From positions 1 to 64,000 of the forward strand of contig JAIWZP010000081.1 in NCBI GenBank assembly GCA_025201375.1: a stretch of 64,000 nucleotides of DNA. The letters are read 5' to 3'. The first letter of the stretch is position 1; each line of letters begins with the position of its first letter. The translations under genes were made by a program, and so were the position numbers. The stretch is from Gongronella butleri. Lineage: Eukaryota; Mucoromycota; Mucoromycetes; Mucorales; Cunninghamellaceae. Below, piece after piece: positions 12,451-25,735 of this stretch. The notes under the pieces are model-generated. The model was not told the DNA's origin, did not search any database, and saw only the letters and a list, made by a program, of their open reading frames with translations.

Positions 12451-12755
12451 ATGGACGTTTTACAAGGTAAGTTGCAAAACAAAGAGGTAGACGGCTCGCG
12501 TGGGACATGGAAAAAGGGCGAGGATTATACCCCAGAGGATACTGAGCGTGGAAACCAATTGTGCACCGAGAGCCAGAAGTGCAATTGGCCCGCGACATGG
12601 ACACGAGCGGCTTTGGTTTCATGTTTTTGGTCGATGTGTCTCCTCTTGGGAACCTCATCAAGAACAACCATGCCCTCCATCGTGTCGTTGGGCCATCTTG
12701 TGACGTCTACTCTCAACTATGGGGCCATTGGCATTCATCCATAGATAAAAAATGA
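12451..12755 (+). CDS. Doubtful small spliced gene
   Basis: ATGGACGTTTTACAAG is followed directly by a consensus 5' splice site (GTAAGT at 12467). Joining 12451-12466 to an acceptor before 12577 gives a 64-aa frame ending at 12755 that includes FGFMFLVDV and ends IDKK. A different acceptor before 12536 gives another open frame, so the product is not settled. A further acceptor-like TTTGCAG at about 12872-12878 and CAATAAA near 12926 could mean the transcript runs further. I recognise no domain. Confidence 0.22.
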
Positions 12756-14245
12756 AGCGAAAAATCAAAAACGCTTGATATGAGCCCTTTTTTTTCCCCC
12801 ATGCGACGCGTGCCCGAGGCGCGTTTCTATTGGCACCATCAGCTCATCTGATTTCTTTGTTTTTGCCTTTGTTTGCAGGTCTAAGTTCCAATTGGACGTG
12901 AATTGCCTTTTGAATTCAAGTTTTCAATAAAATGCAAGCAAGTTGGCCATTTTTGTCCCGGATGACCTTTTACGAGTCGCGCGCAGGGGCGTTAAGGCGC
13001 ATGGAAAGGTGGAAAAACAGGGAGAGGGGCGGAAAAGTTGGTGGACAAAAGTAGGTGGAAACACGGAAAAACGTGAAAATCTTGGTTGAGACGTCTTTGT
13101 CACTTGACGATGACACGACATGGCATCACCAGGAACGAAAGACAGCAATGACAAGCAAAGTATGCGTTGAAGTGCTTATCTTTGAAAAGCTTGCCATTGA
13201 GCGGTGGGTTGCTTGCCTCCAGATCTTTTTTTTTTTTTTTTTTCATCTTGCATGGCAATTTGTCTGCCCTTAATGGCAGTCTGCGCCTTTTTGCGCGTTC
13301 ATGTGCCGCGTCTCATCTAAGGCACGGTGCTGTCTCAGGTGTTCTGGAGGCATGCGTGTGGCAAAAAGCGTCTTCAATATGATGTGACGAGAATAACAGC
13401 GCAATTCGCCCAAAACTTTCTGCGTCCTGCCTGAGCTCCTCTTTTTGTGCATTGATCATGATAGATCATCTGCGAGATATGATAATGCGACCTGGAAAAG
13501 ATGGGCGAAACGCGTCGCGACGCGCGTTTTCAGCACATTCAGCCATGATTCATTCCTTCTTCAGTGAGCGTGATAGGCCCGGCCGGAATGGCGCGTGCTT
13601 ATCGGCAAGATACCTTCCCTGCGGGTTTCAGGTCCCTTTTGGCCATCTCGAGGGCCAGAACCCTTGGAAAACCTTCCGTTACTTGTTTGTGTGCTGGAAC
13701 AATCTCATACCTTTTGCAGCTGCAAGAATTAAGGTTCCTAAACCTTATCCACAAGCGGGCAAAACCTGTGTAGGAGTGTTGTGTGTGCCTGAGCTGGGGT
13801 AAATGAGCGACAGGGACGGACGCGGAAATCGATAAAAGGAGAAAATAAAATAAAAAAAAAAGCGCGCCGCTGTCAATTGCTACGTCATCATCATTTTTGC
13901 CTGATTTTTTTTTATTTTTTTATTCAAAAAGTAGCCATTACAAATGCGGAGCATACACACACACAAAAAAAAAGAGGGATAGACAAAAGGCATTGAAAGA
14001 GGAAAAAAAAAAAAGAGCATGCACTAGTCAACTAAAGTATAAAATATGTATAAAGGCGCCTAGGTGTACGTAACAGTAAAGGAGGAAACGAGAGGGCAAG
14101 CCATAGGAGAAGAAGAAGCATTCATATACAAATTGCGGGCGGCAAGGGAGCGGGGTGGAGCTTGGGGGGATTGTTCAATTGAGGAGAGGGCGGGGGTGAA
14201 AAAAAAGCGCGTCGACGCGTCCTTTTTTTTTTTTTTTTTTGCTTT
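12756..14245. other. Intergenic stretch without a supported gene
   Basis: Overlapping short frames only. It contains a T run near 13226-13243, A-rich runs at 13845-13861 and 14005-14016, and the downstream flank of the zinc-finger gene. No RNA gene or repeat copy was recognised. Confidence 0.6.
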
Positions 14246-15280
14246 TTAGATGGGATTGAGCAAGTGTTGAATGGATGGTAACTTGAATTGGTCGTGGGTA
14301 TATGGAGAATGGACCATCATGGGCGGATGTGAGGCGGTCTTGTTTGTAAAAGGCGATGTGGGCATGGCCATGGACGACGGGGGTGGCGATCCGCATGCGG
14401 AGCGTCCAGATGACACCGATGACGAGGATGTAGGGCTGTGGCACGCGGACAAAGTTGGTGAGGGAGGGTACACACCAAACATTTTGTATAAAAGTTCTGG
14501 ATCTTCCAATTCCTTGGCCTTGATCACCACATCATGCAATTTCTCAATATGGCGGACGAGCTGGCCACGGCGCCAAAACGATTTGTAGCACCCGACCGCC
14601 GGGCAATGGTGTAATTTGGAGGTAGATGAGGGTGTTTGCGATGCATCGATCATGGTCACGTCTTTTGGGGACGAGGGCGACGCGCTTGATGAGGCAGAAG
14701 ACACGGATGAGGTGGAAGACGCGGTGGAAGACGCGCGCGACGCGGTTGGTGCGGCGCTTGGCCAAGCGGCCGTGGCGTCAGAGGGCGAAAGTGGTGTTTC
14801 TGCGGCAGCTGTGTTGCTGTTTTTCTTGGCATACAGCTGGCTTGGCTGGACAAAGCGCAAAATGGAGCAATGCTGCTGCTGGCGCTGGTACGCGTCCTCC
14901 TCATCGGCTGTGCGCGGCTTCCCAGACAAATTGAACCGGCGGACCTTGCGGCGTCGCTGTAAAAGCATGGTGGGCGGCGATGTATGCACCTTGACGTGTC
15001 GTCGCAGCTCATCCGATCGTGCAAACCGCTTGTCGCACTGTGGAAAATTGCACGCGTGCGGCTTTTCTCCCGTGTGCGTGCGCACGTGTCGCACCTTGTG
15101 TTCCAGCCGGTAAAATGACTTGTGGCAATATTCACATTGATATGGTCGCTGGTTTGGCAGCACCGATGATGATGGTGATGGTGACGACGACGACGACGCG
15201 TCGTGTCCAATTGTGGGCAACATGGACGACAGCATAGACGATGACGGGTTCATCAGCATGGCAAGATCTCCCTTGGACAT
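14246..15280 (-). CDS. C2H2 zinc-finger repressor of the MIG1/CreA type
   Basis: Single-exon, 344 aa. Two tandem C2H2 fingers at 47-69 and 75-99 carry the MIG1/CreA signature: [17 protein letters not shown] with [14 protein letters not shown] as linker, and the second finger [14 protein letters not shown]. In Mig1 and CreA these fingers bind GC-rich sites (SYGGGG type) and repress genes during growth on glucose. A basic stretch (QRRRKVRR, about 108-115) follows and may be a nuclear signal. The middle is Ser/Thr/Ala-rich low complexity. A third, atypical finger occurs at 226-249 (C-x4-C-x12-H-x4-H, ending HIEKLHD). The C-terminus is Pro/Ser-rich and ends [12 protein letters not shown], a short hydrophobic motif. 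The frame stays open 62 codons upstream through Phe/Leu-rich translation of T-rich leader; the ATG at 15280 is preferred because the upstream residues look like translated leader. Confidence 0.87.
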   Translation of the reverse strand: MSKGDLAMLMNPSSSMLSSMLPTIGHDASSSSSPSPSSSVLPNQRPYQCEYCHKSFYRLEHKVRHVRTHTGEKPHACNFPQCDKRFARSDELRRHVKVHTSPPTMLLQRRRKVRRFNLSGKPRTADEEDAYQRQQQHCSILRFVQPSQLYAKKNSNTAAAETPLSPSDATAAWPSAAPTASRASSTASSTSSVSSASSSASPSSPKDVTMIDASQTPSSTSKLHHCPAVGCYKSFWRRGQLVRHIEKLHDVVIKAKELEDPELLYKMFGVYPPSPTLSACHSPTSSSSVSSGRSACGSPPPSSMAMPTSPFTNKTASHPPMMVHSPYTHDQFKLPSIQHLLNPI

Positions 15281-15840
15281 GATATGTACAAAATCAAAAA
15301 AAAACAAACAAGCAAAATGGAGTGGCAGGGGGAAGTGGAGGCAGAACAAAAAGCAGCCGAGATCAAAGTGTAAAAGAGAGAGAGAGAGAAAAAAAAAGAG
15401 CGATTTGACTATGTACAGAAAAAAATAGAAAGAAAGAGAAGAAAAAAAAAGGAGGGGAAAAACCATCGGGGTCTGGCCAGGCCCAACAGCTTTTTATAAT
15501 CGCTTGTCATTCAAAGCACGCTCAAGCAAGACCATCAGGTGCGTTTTTTTTTTTTTTTTCGTCGCCTCCTTCACTCGGCCGAGGTTGTCGACGTGGTACA
15601 GCATAACCTTTTGTTTTTTTTTTTGTGTGTATATTTAAATCACACAGAGGCTATTCTAAATTTTTTTATACGGGCTCATGTAGCGTCAACACAGATTTCG
15701 TTCTCCTAAAAAAAGTTGAAAAGCACCAAAACAGAATCATATTTTGGGGAAATCCCTTTTTTTTCATTCATCTTTGTAACGCGCGTCCCTCCCACCCCCC
15801 AACGATGTCTATTACCCCTCTCCCCCAACACGCGCGAAGC

Positions 15841-15842
<2 letters not shown>

Positions 15843-15880
<38 letters not shown>

Positions 15881-16002
15881 GAGCCAAGTAAAAATAAAAA
15901 AAAAAGTAGGAACACACACACACACACGCGGGCACAAATACAAAAAAAATAAAAAATACAAATACGTCTCGGCAAGGCGCGCACACACACACACACACAC
16001 GC
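15843..16002. repeat. Cluster of CA microsatellites
   Basis: Three separate CA tracts: about 15843-15877, 15911-15930 and 15979-16002, separated by A-rich DNA. Confidence 0.9.
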
Positions 16003-17194
16003 ACATGCATAGACCAAAGAGCGTCATTTCCTTATTCTAAACGATCAATTAGAGTTGCGTATATTTTCCATGCAAATCGGATCCGCCTCCACACACCTTT
16101 AAATAAAATCGATGGATGATCATTGTACGCTTCTGGACAGTGCTCCCCTTTTGTTCCTCCCTCCCCCGGCCCCTCTCCCCACCTTTCCATTGCCCCCCTC
16201 ATCGCCTTGTAACCCCGCGGGCCGCCCGAGCTCCTTGCATTGCGGGATGAGGGGCGCTCCATTCAACAAACAAATCGATCTTCCTTTTGACCTAAAACAA
16301 AAAAAGAAAGATGGGGCGCTCACGCTCGCTTTCGCGCGCTAGCCACGTCATCCGCCCGGGGGATTATTTTCTCCTTCTCAATTGCAATCAAAAAAAAAAT
16401 AAAATAAAAAGCACTTGGGGCGCGTCGGTTGTCGTAAACGCTTTGCCCATGGGCCTCATGCTATTGTCATGGGTTGTGTCACACTCATCTCTCACGAATT
16501 TTGTGTGCACGCGGGCCAAAGCCATCATCACAGGAGTAACGTGTGTGTTTACGCGCGCGCGGCCACCCGAGCGCGCGCGTGTTGTGTAAAAAAAAAAAAA
16601 AAATAGCCAGGTAGCAACTTTTTCCAGGGCCTGCCCACCCCCCTTCTTCGTCATGACAACAATGGATCTCCATGCTTGCACGTTTGGAAGGGCATGTGTC
16701 CCTGTGTGTTCTAGCCATTTGAAATGAGGTGGGTCTAAAAAGGCAAAAATCCCTGTTTTTTTGGGTCCATTGGGGGAGCCCTCCCCCAAGTTCAGGGTGA
16801 CTCACCGTCCCCCCTTCGGAACCAGCCTCGCGCAGGCCCTCTTTTTCTCTCTGTGTGCGTGATGAAAAAGGGAAACGTTGTGGAGTTCCACCATCATCTC
16901 AACTTTTTTCAGCTTTTTTTCTCGGCCGCGCGCGCGTTGTGCGGGATGTGCGGGCCCCCAAATTGATGATGACATGATCATCAATGCCTTTTTTTTTTTA
17001 AAAAAAAAAAAGGTACGTGAAACCTAGCGCTACACACGAGCCGCGCGGCCCATTTGGCTTGTGCACGCTCCTCTGTTTTACAAAACGAGAGCAATGAATA
17101 CCTTGGATGGGGTCAATGGGAACGAGGGGAGATCATGCCCATCGAAATTAGTGCGCCTAGAATGCGTGGTGCGTGGTGGGTGTTGTTGTGTACT

Positions 17195-17198
<4 letters not shown>

Positions 17199-17240
<42 letters not shown>
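17199..17240. repeat. (GT)n microsatellite
   Basis: An almost uninterrupted GT tract of about 20 units. A shorter CA tract follows at 17457-17480. Confidence 0.9.
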
Positions 17241-17241
<1 letters not shown>

Positions 17242-19039
17242 GGTGTCCCCAGCAAATTCACCCCATCGTACCTTGTTTTTTTTTTTTATTGTCCTGACGA
17301 TGCGGCTTTGGATGAAAGAAAGGGGGGTGGAGAGAGAGCGAAGGAGGTCAGTGCATGATCTACCCAAAAGAACGGAATCGTTCTCTTTGATTCTACATTC
17401 GCCCACAGTGAGCAAAAAGGGAAAATCCGAGCCCTTTTAGTCCGCTTTTTGTCTCAACACACACACACACACACACACGCCATGCATGACACACATAATC
17501 CACACACACGGGGCGGATGCGCTATTCTAAAATTATTTATACGTGATCGTTGCCCCGAATGTCCCACTTCTCTCCCCCTTTTTCTCCTTGTCGTTTGGCC
17601 GCATTTGGACATCTTTATGGAATCCCATCTCCCGCGAGTTTACCCCCTCTCGTCGCTCATCCCCCTTTTTTAGCCATGGGGCACCCAGGAAAGCTGGTGG
17701 GGGGATTCTTTTTTTTTTTTTTCACCTCTCTCTTTGTTTCGGGTTCACACGGCGGCGCAATTAGGAAGAATAGTGAATGGCCCAGTTGCATGTTTATGCA
17801 GCGCGCGTTTCTTTTTTTTTTTTTAAATCACACACGCATCAGCAATTTTTTTTAGTTTTGCTTCGCCATGTGCCAATCGCAGCCCGCTTGGCCCAATTTT
17901 AATTTGCCATTGTTGTCTTTTGCGCTCTTCCACGGTGGAAAAAAACAACGCAGGGGCAGGAAAGGGAGCCATTTCCACCCTCTTTTTCTTTTTATTCAAA
18001 TGACTTCTTGCATTGCATATTGATCGTGAGTGCAAGGACCACGCCCGTCATCTGATGGGATCGACTCGGCAAGAGCCACAGAAAGGCAATTGTGAGCCAA
18101 GGGAGGGGAGCGGGGGGAGGTGGGAGAGCGATGGTAAAAAAAAAAGGCGCACATACAATTACCATGTGTGCCGCTGAGCCGAGACGAGGCCTCCCCCCCA
18201 TCGGCCAGCAGCCCGATCCAAACAGAATGGCTGCAAAAGGGATATTTTCAGAGTCCCCGGCCATGCCATGTCATGATATGATCGACCAACGAGCTACAAA
18301 ACAGAGAAAACTTGGAAAAAAAACGAGTTTTCTCGACAATGGCATGCCGCGGACGCACGCAGCACGGATCACCTGAACGCAAAAGAGTCGGCCGTATTGA
18401 CCCTAAATGAAAGCATTGCATGAAGCATAAGAGATGGCAGGTTCATGAGCAAAAATGCGCAAACAATAGAAAATGGCTGCAATGGGCCTGATCTCACAAA
18501 AGCAGCCAGTGACTCTCAGCACATCACCAGGCACGCCGCATCCATTGTATTCAGAGAAGCCACTTGCATTGCCTCACTGTGTATTTTCATTGCAAAATCG
18601 CCCAACGAGATATTTCTCTGTGAAGTTGCAGCGGGAAACCAAGTCCATGACAGCTAACGAGGCAACTTCAATTGCAGAAGCAACGAATTTTGAAGACGCA
18701 CGTCCCTCTGACTGCTTTTTCCAGCAATCCAAGCCGGGGTGTTTTGATAAAACGCATTTGAGCGCGAAAAACCTTGTTCTTTTCGCATTTAATTGAGATC
18801 ATTGAGATCATGGAGCCGAGCGTTTAGGTTAGAAATAATCGCTGCGTCATCTCAGCATGGGACATCAAGCTTTTGTGTCATCTAAGGATTGTTTTTCTGG
18901 AAAAAAAACACGATACTGCGTGTTTTGATACTTTGGTGGATGCGTCACCTGAAATGTTGCTCGAGCCGAGCGTGCTTTCATATTACGCTCGTACTTTGAA
19001 CATCTATTATTTCCATGCAGCAAGTTAAAAATGATGATA

Positions 19040-20010
19040 GATCAGGCCGTTGTCCGGAAATTCGCATTGTGCCTAATTTGTTGTATTTTAGTGTTTTTGG
19101 CGCTTGCTCTACAATATAAGAATTCCTGCCCTATCATATAAACCTTACTTCATGTCTTATCGTTCGAATGAGCCCACCTGGGTGTCACTGGAGCCGGTAG
19201 ATCATGCTCCATCACAAATTTCAAAAATCGCCAATTTTCCTAGGGGTGCAGTCGAGGAGTTGAAAAGGGAGAAACTTAGGTCCTCAGATCGCCACGCCCT
19301 TCAACCACATGATAGACAACCCTTGTTCACCAACAAAAATCAAATAAAACCCAAGGGTCCATTGACCGGTTTCGGCGCAAAATGCGTTTCTCGTCTTATT
19401 TTCGGTTCAAGGTCATTTCGACGAAAAGTGCATGTATCTCAGAGAAACACACACCATCAGAAAGAGCTTGGCTTGTTGCGTACGTTGACATTGGTGATCT
19501 GTGAAAGAAGTGACTTTTTGACCTTTTTGTCACGGTTTGAAAATCATAGGGAATTTTTGACGCGTAAAAAACCGTGTCAGTCCTTGAGTTACACGCACTT
19601 GTTCCTTATCAATTCCATGCACACGACATCTCTCATGCTAGTGGACGCGTCGGCGGCGATCTAAAAGCGCGTTTTTCCCGTGCTATTCGAGCTTGAAATT
19701 TAATCTAAAATCGGCCCTTGCTCGTTAACAAGCTGATGGATCATGCTCTTTTTTTGCACGTTCCGCGGTTTCTTCATTTCATCTTTCTTATGCAGGAGCT
19801 TGGCACAATTCTGAGGACTCATGTTTTCATTTTTTCGTTGGAGGGCCTGACATGGTTAAAATTTGATTTAGATGTAGCAAGTTCTCAGGGGCTTTTGACA
19901 GTTGCCAATTGCGTCCCCCTCGAGTTTCTAGCTAGCCATTTCACGTTGCGATATGTTTTGGAGCACGACAGCGCCGCATTAGCGAGTGTCAAAATGACAT
20001 TTTTGCTAAA
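19040..20010 (+). repeat. Dispersed repeat, copy A (diverged)
   Basis: It shares an ordered set of words with the copies at 36.5, 40.3, 44.3 and 60.9 kb: the CGAAAAGTG...TCT block, the CACCATCAG block, TTGGTGATCTGTGAAA, then GACGCG-8 nt-CGTGTC (19559-19578), the ACACGC...GTTCC...TTCCATGCAC block, GTGGACGCGTCGG and AGCGCGTTTTT. It is the most diverged plus-oriented copy. Ends are approximate, and neither a terminal inverted repeat nor a target-site duplication was seen. Confidence 0.75.
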
Positions 20011-21113
20011 ATGAGCTAGACAAAGATCATCGCCAGAGAAGCTTGCCCAGGAGGGTTCAAGCTTGAGCCAATTGTTGTTTGAGGCCAGTAGTCCACCATT
20101 CCAAGTTGTAAAAGTAGTATTTGGAGAGCAAAACAATGCGATGCGCGTTCAAATCAGGGTAAAATGCATTTTTTGGACAAGATAATTTGCCAATCCCTCG
20201 CCATTCGCCATAGAGCAATATGAATCGACGAGAGCGACGCGGCCTCTGTATCACGCAAGTTTCACAGCGTTCCAATGTCTTGTTTTAATTCTGTAATAAG
20301 TTCCTATGGGCCAAATTTTTTTTCTTGGCTCGTGCGTGAGATAGACGCGACCCAGAATGAGTGCGCGGTGTCCAACAAAAGCTTGGCGTCATCGTCATCG
20401 CTATGGTGCGAAAAAAAAGTCAGATGGCTTCTATGGCGTTCTTCCAAGAAAAAACTCAAAAACATAGCGATTTTGCTTGTTTTTTATAGGCATACGTGGC
20501 TTGGTCGCCACTCAACACGCGTTGCGTCACGCAATGCTTGTATCTCATTGCTTTGCGCTAGCGACATACACGAATTCAACGGTCGTCGTCTGCGAATTTG
20601 CTGCATTTTTTTCTATTTTCATAATTTGTGGCCCAATGCGCGTGCTAGAAATGATGAAATAGGATGGCCAAGATTGATGGCAGCGTGCATCATGCTATTG
20701 GGGCTGTGTGCGTGCCGTTGGAAATAAGACTGCGGCGCGATGGACGGGTGTTTGCGTGGCGCATGTTCGCTTTTTGGGGCGTTTGGTCACGGATGTATTT
20801 GGCAAAAGGCCAATTAGACACGCAGATGCGCTTTTTCAGCGTGTGATAATCTTGGATGGACGTGTGGTCATGTAAAAAAAAAAAAAAAAATACAAAAAGA
20901 CATGATTGATACACGCGTTACATTTGTGATGAAACAAATGTCATTTTGGCATGACGAGAGGCAAATGGGGCGGAGTTCGTTGATTGGCTGCCTTCTTTTT
21001 ATGAGCGGGCAAGTCGGCCTAGGCGAGCGGGAAGTTTTTTTCAAACAAAAAAGGGCTCGGGGTGTGGAAGCTTCTTTTTTTGCTCTCTGACTTTTTTTTT
21101 TTTCAATTTCGAT

Positions 21114-22190
<1,077 letters not shown>

Positions 22191-22564
22191 GCGCGCCTTT
22201 TCGCGTCTTTCTTTCCCTTTTTCCCTTTCTCCCTCTTTTTGATTCCTTTTGGCCGTTTTTTTGTGATCCCCCCTTTTTTTACTCTCATTCACCTCTGCCA
22301 TCTTTTTCCCTGCCCACCCTTCATGTACTTGTAATCGGCAAAGACTTATAACTTTTCCAATAAATATTCTCTTTTTATATAAAAAAAAGTGGCAAAACAA
22401 ATAGATAACGGGGGGGATCTAGCAATGAAAAGAACAAAATTGGCCAAAAGACAATGTATGATAGGTGCGCCATTGGCGCCTCTATGGAGACTGTCAGACG
22501 CCATGGAAACAAAAGAAAAAGAAAAAAAAACGTCTCAAACGTGTCAAAAAGCGCGTTTCACGTC
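22191..22564. other. Convergent 3' region of YPT7 and PHO8
   Basis: T-rich 3' UTR of YPT7 with AATAAA at 22359-22364, then A-rich DNA that is the 3' side of PHO8 on the other strand. No gene is seen. Confidence 0.65.
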
Positions 22565-23962
22565 CTAATCATGGAAGCGCTGGTGGTTGGACATGGCGTG
22601 CGCATAGTCCTCAGGGTCCTGGGCCTTGATGGCCAGCAAGTCGTCGGCATTCAAGCGCTTGGTAATGTCGTCCAAGTCCAAACCAAGGAAATCGACGATA
22701 AAATCGCCAATTTCGATGTTTTCGTGGCTTCCACGCAGTCGTTCTGTGCCTGGGCCATATGCATACAGGTTCACATCCACGGCGGTGTGGCCCCATGTAG
22801 TAAACTGAGACCAAAAAAAAAAGGGGGGGTGAGTGACGCGTTTGCGCGATTTATCGTCTTTTTCCTTACCCCGATCAGAGCGCGTCGGCTGACAATGTCC
22901 GCAAAGTAGGTGATGAGGACTTCAAATGACTTGCCCGAGTCCTTCCACTGGAGGATGCGGTCCAATTCTTCCTTTGTCGCGTCGTCGACGCCGAGACCGT
23001 CGGCGACGAGGGTGTCCTTTAGGAATTTGGTCGTAGCGGCCTCGGCGACCGTGGCCTTGTACCACATGCCGGCCAGGGCCTCGGACGAGTTGGTCACACG
23101 CTGGATCACCTCGGGATTCCACTTGTACTCGGGGTAGTCACTGCCGACTTGGCGGCCAACGGTCAAACCGCCCGTTTCATGGTCCGACGTGGAAATGACC
23201 ACCGTGTCTGGGTTCGCGCGCACAAATTCCTTGACTAATTCCACCGTGCGATGGTACTCGAGGATCTCGTGCACGTGCGTCGCCGCGTCATTGCTGTGAA
23301 AAAAAAAAAATGAGTAAAAAGCGTCATTTTTTCATTTCTTTTTTTCATTTCATTTTTTTTTCTTACGAGTGAGCGGCCATGTCGATGCGGCTGCCCTCGA
23401 TCATGAGGAAGAAGCCCTTGTCTGCCTCCTTTGATGCGTGGAGGAGGATATCAAGCGCCTTTTCTGTCATTTCGTGCAATGCGGGTTCTTTGGCAGGCTT
23501 GCGGTCGATTTCGTACGACATGTGTTGGGGTGTAAAGACGGTCATGAGAGGCAGGTGTGCGTGGTGGGTGTCGATGGCATCGAATTCCTTGCGTGTGCGG
23601 TGGACGGTCCATCCAAAGTTGTCTTTTGCTTCCTGGAAAAGATCACGCTGATCGGCACGGCAGCTGATCTCGTTGGAATCGGTCACGTTGGGCAGGAATT
23701 CGCATGATCCGCCGCCGAACATCAGGTCCACGGTGCGGCCCAGCGGCGTGTATCCGATCTGGTGCTCGGCAATCAGTGGTTCCCAGTCGCGCCACGCAAC
23801 ATGTGCAGAAAACGACGCGGGTGTCGCGTGCGTCACGCGCGACGTCACCACCAAACCCGTCAGCATGTCGTGGTGCAGCTTGGCAGACTCAAGCACCGTG
23901 CCGCACGGCCGTTTCTCAGGGTCAACTAAGAAAAAAAAAAACGCGTCAAGTCCATCATTTCT

Positions 23963-23997
<35 letters not shown>

Positions 23998-24729
23998 GCC
24001 AATTGCGCCATTGTAAGACTTGAGTGCACATGCAAAGGCGGTTGCACCTGCGGCACTGTCGGTAACAAGGCTGGAGGAGCTTTGTGTGCGGCTGTGACCG
24101 ACGTGGATCTCATCCAAAGGCAACATGGCCGCCTGAGGGGCCAATTTCTCGTGCCATTGGTAATATTGACGCGCAAATGTTTCCGATGCAGGCCCAAATC
24201 CATCGCTGATCATCATGATCACGTTGCGTTTCGCAGGCTCGTGCACGACGGCTACAGATAAAATAAAATAAACGAAAACGATGAGAAAAAAAAACGAAAC
24301 TGAGGCAATTGAGGGCGCCATTGCACGCGGGGCAGCACCAATGGCCAGTAATGGTGACAATCACCAATAGATTGACCCACAAGCATCCACATGACCTGCC
24401 TCTGTTCGTCGTTTTCACGCCCAATCCCCCCCCTTTTTTTTTTTGTGTACTTACGTTCTTCCTTTGTGAACAGAAACGCCGCCGACGTGACAAGGAGAGC
24501 TGCAGCCACGCTGACGACCACCGCAGCAATAGCGCGATGTTTTTTCGTCTTTTGTTCAAAGAACTACATTGCGAAAAAGCAAAGAGTAAAATTGATAAGG
24601 GCCGCGCAAACGAGTCAAAAGAGCCCAGCAACGCCGTTTTTTTTTTTTTTTTACCTTTGGCTTCGCAGGTATCTCGTTCACTGAGGGCTCCTCTTGCGTG
24701 GGTATCGAATTGTAGTTTCTATTGGCCAT
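22565..24729 (-). CDS. PHO8: Vacuolar repressible alkaline phosphatase (Pho8 type)
   Basis: Zinc/magnesium phosphomonoesterase delivered to the vacuole as a type II membrane protein. Six exons on the minus strand (24729-24655, 24563-24455, 24251-23997, 23925-23367, 23293-22870, 22804-22565) give 553 aa; yeast Pho8 is 566. Seen: short cytoplasmic head, membrane helix at about 37-57, metal-binding ISDG with Asp78, the nucleophile in TDSAAGATA (Ser127), EGSRIDMAAHS with Asp328 and His332 as zinc ligands, and DHETGG at 370-375. The first His of the usual RIDHAGH motif is Met here, but the ligand pair Asp and His(+4) is kept. Intron 3 begins GTAAAA and continues as an A run of about 30; intron 1 similarly. 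The start follows from the short soluble head with a conserved-style NYNSIP. Confidence 0.95.
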
Positions 24730-25735
24730 AAGGGCAAGAACGGTGCTAATAAATAAAAAAAGATAGATAGAGTGTCGGTGGAGGAAGAATGGAAAAAAAA
24801 AAGCTAAAAAAGGGCCAGGCTTGCCGCCGTCGCCGCAATTAAGGCAAAAAGAGGTTGCCCATCAGCTGACCGATGCTTTTCATTCCCCGCCCTTTCTTCA
24901 TGCGTACGTCATTGACGTCTTTTCTTTTTTTTCGCACGCACCAAGCGGTTCATGCTTGATTTCTGCTGCCCAACGTGCCGGATTATGGTGATGCGCGTGC
25001 TTGGCCTTATCACAGGACACACGTTCATGACCATTTCTCGCAACGCGGGTCCAATTAGCTTGTTTATGGCCTTTTTGGCGTCTGCATCTCATTTTGAACG
25101 CCCAATCCCAATCGCCAACCAGTTGCTCGTGTGCATCAATGTTTGTGACGCTGTGCGAGGTGATCGGTTTGCCGTGAATTTGTGGCCATGTAGTACACTG
25201 ACCAAACAAAAGCATTGGCCAACCATGAAAATGCCTTTTTGCCCTGATTTTTACGCCAGCGCAGCTTTGTTCACGCGCCATTGACGCGTCGCGTCGGTCT
25301 CTGGTGAATGCTTAAACCGTTGTCGTCGAGTTTCTGCGCACAAAGTGATGATATTATGGTGAAACAGGTGTCGAGCATCTTTTTTTTTTATCTTTTTCAC
25401 TTTTTATTTACAGCCAATGAATTTGTTGTCGCGCCGCGTGTTGTAGCAAGCATGATCCACTGTGTTGCTTCATGTCGTTGTCAATGGCGATGATCTCACG
25501 TGAGGGCACGCGTATCGTTGAAAAAAGAAAGAAACAGACGTGTTTTATGGCCTTTAGACGCGATTGCACGCGACTTTCACAAACAGCAACGAATTAAAAT
25601 GACTAGGCGGTCCTTTATTCCAAAGAAGAATGCGGGAAGGTGTTGAAACAATGAGGATGAGGTGATGAAAATGACTAAAAGAGGGGATGGAATCTACAGA
25701 GGAGCTACAGGGCAGAGGGGAGGGGGGGAAGAAAT
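24730..25735. other. Intergenic region between PHO8 and DOT1
   Basis: It holds the PHO8 promoter on its left and the DOT1 3' flank on its right. The open frame at 24952-25284 shows no domain and no good start context. Nothing else was recognised. Confidence 0.6.

Larger units (their letters stand above)
15281..21113. other. 5.8-kb gene-poor stretch
   Basis: No frame with a recognisable domain or a consistent exon chain. It holds the leader of the zinc-finger gene, several CA/GT microsatellites (15843-15877, 15911-15930, 15979-16002, 17199-17240, 17457-17480), long T/A runs, and one dispersed repeat copy at about 19040-20010. The largest frame (19104-19664) lies within that repeat and is not conserved as a protein in the other copies. 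Confidence 0.6.

Noticed and set aside
15706..16027. Minus-strand frames rich in Cys-Val repeats
   Set aside because: They are translations of CA/GT microsatellites.
19104..19664. 186-codon open frame as a gene
   Set aside because: It lies in a repeat copy; the equivalent positions in the other copies are not open in the same frame, and no domain is seen.
20275..20727. 150-codon plus-strand frame
   Set aside because: No domain, no splice-consistent neighbours, and Cys/Trp/Arg-rich composition unlike the real genes here.
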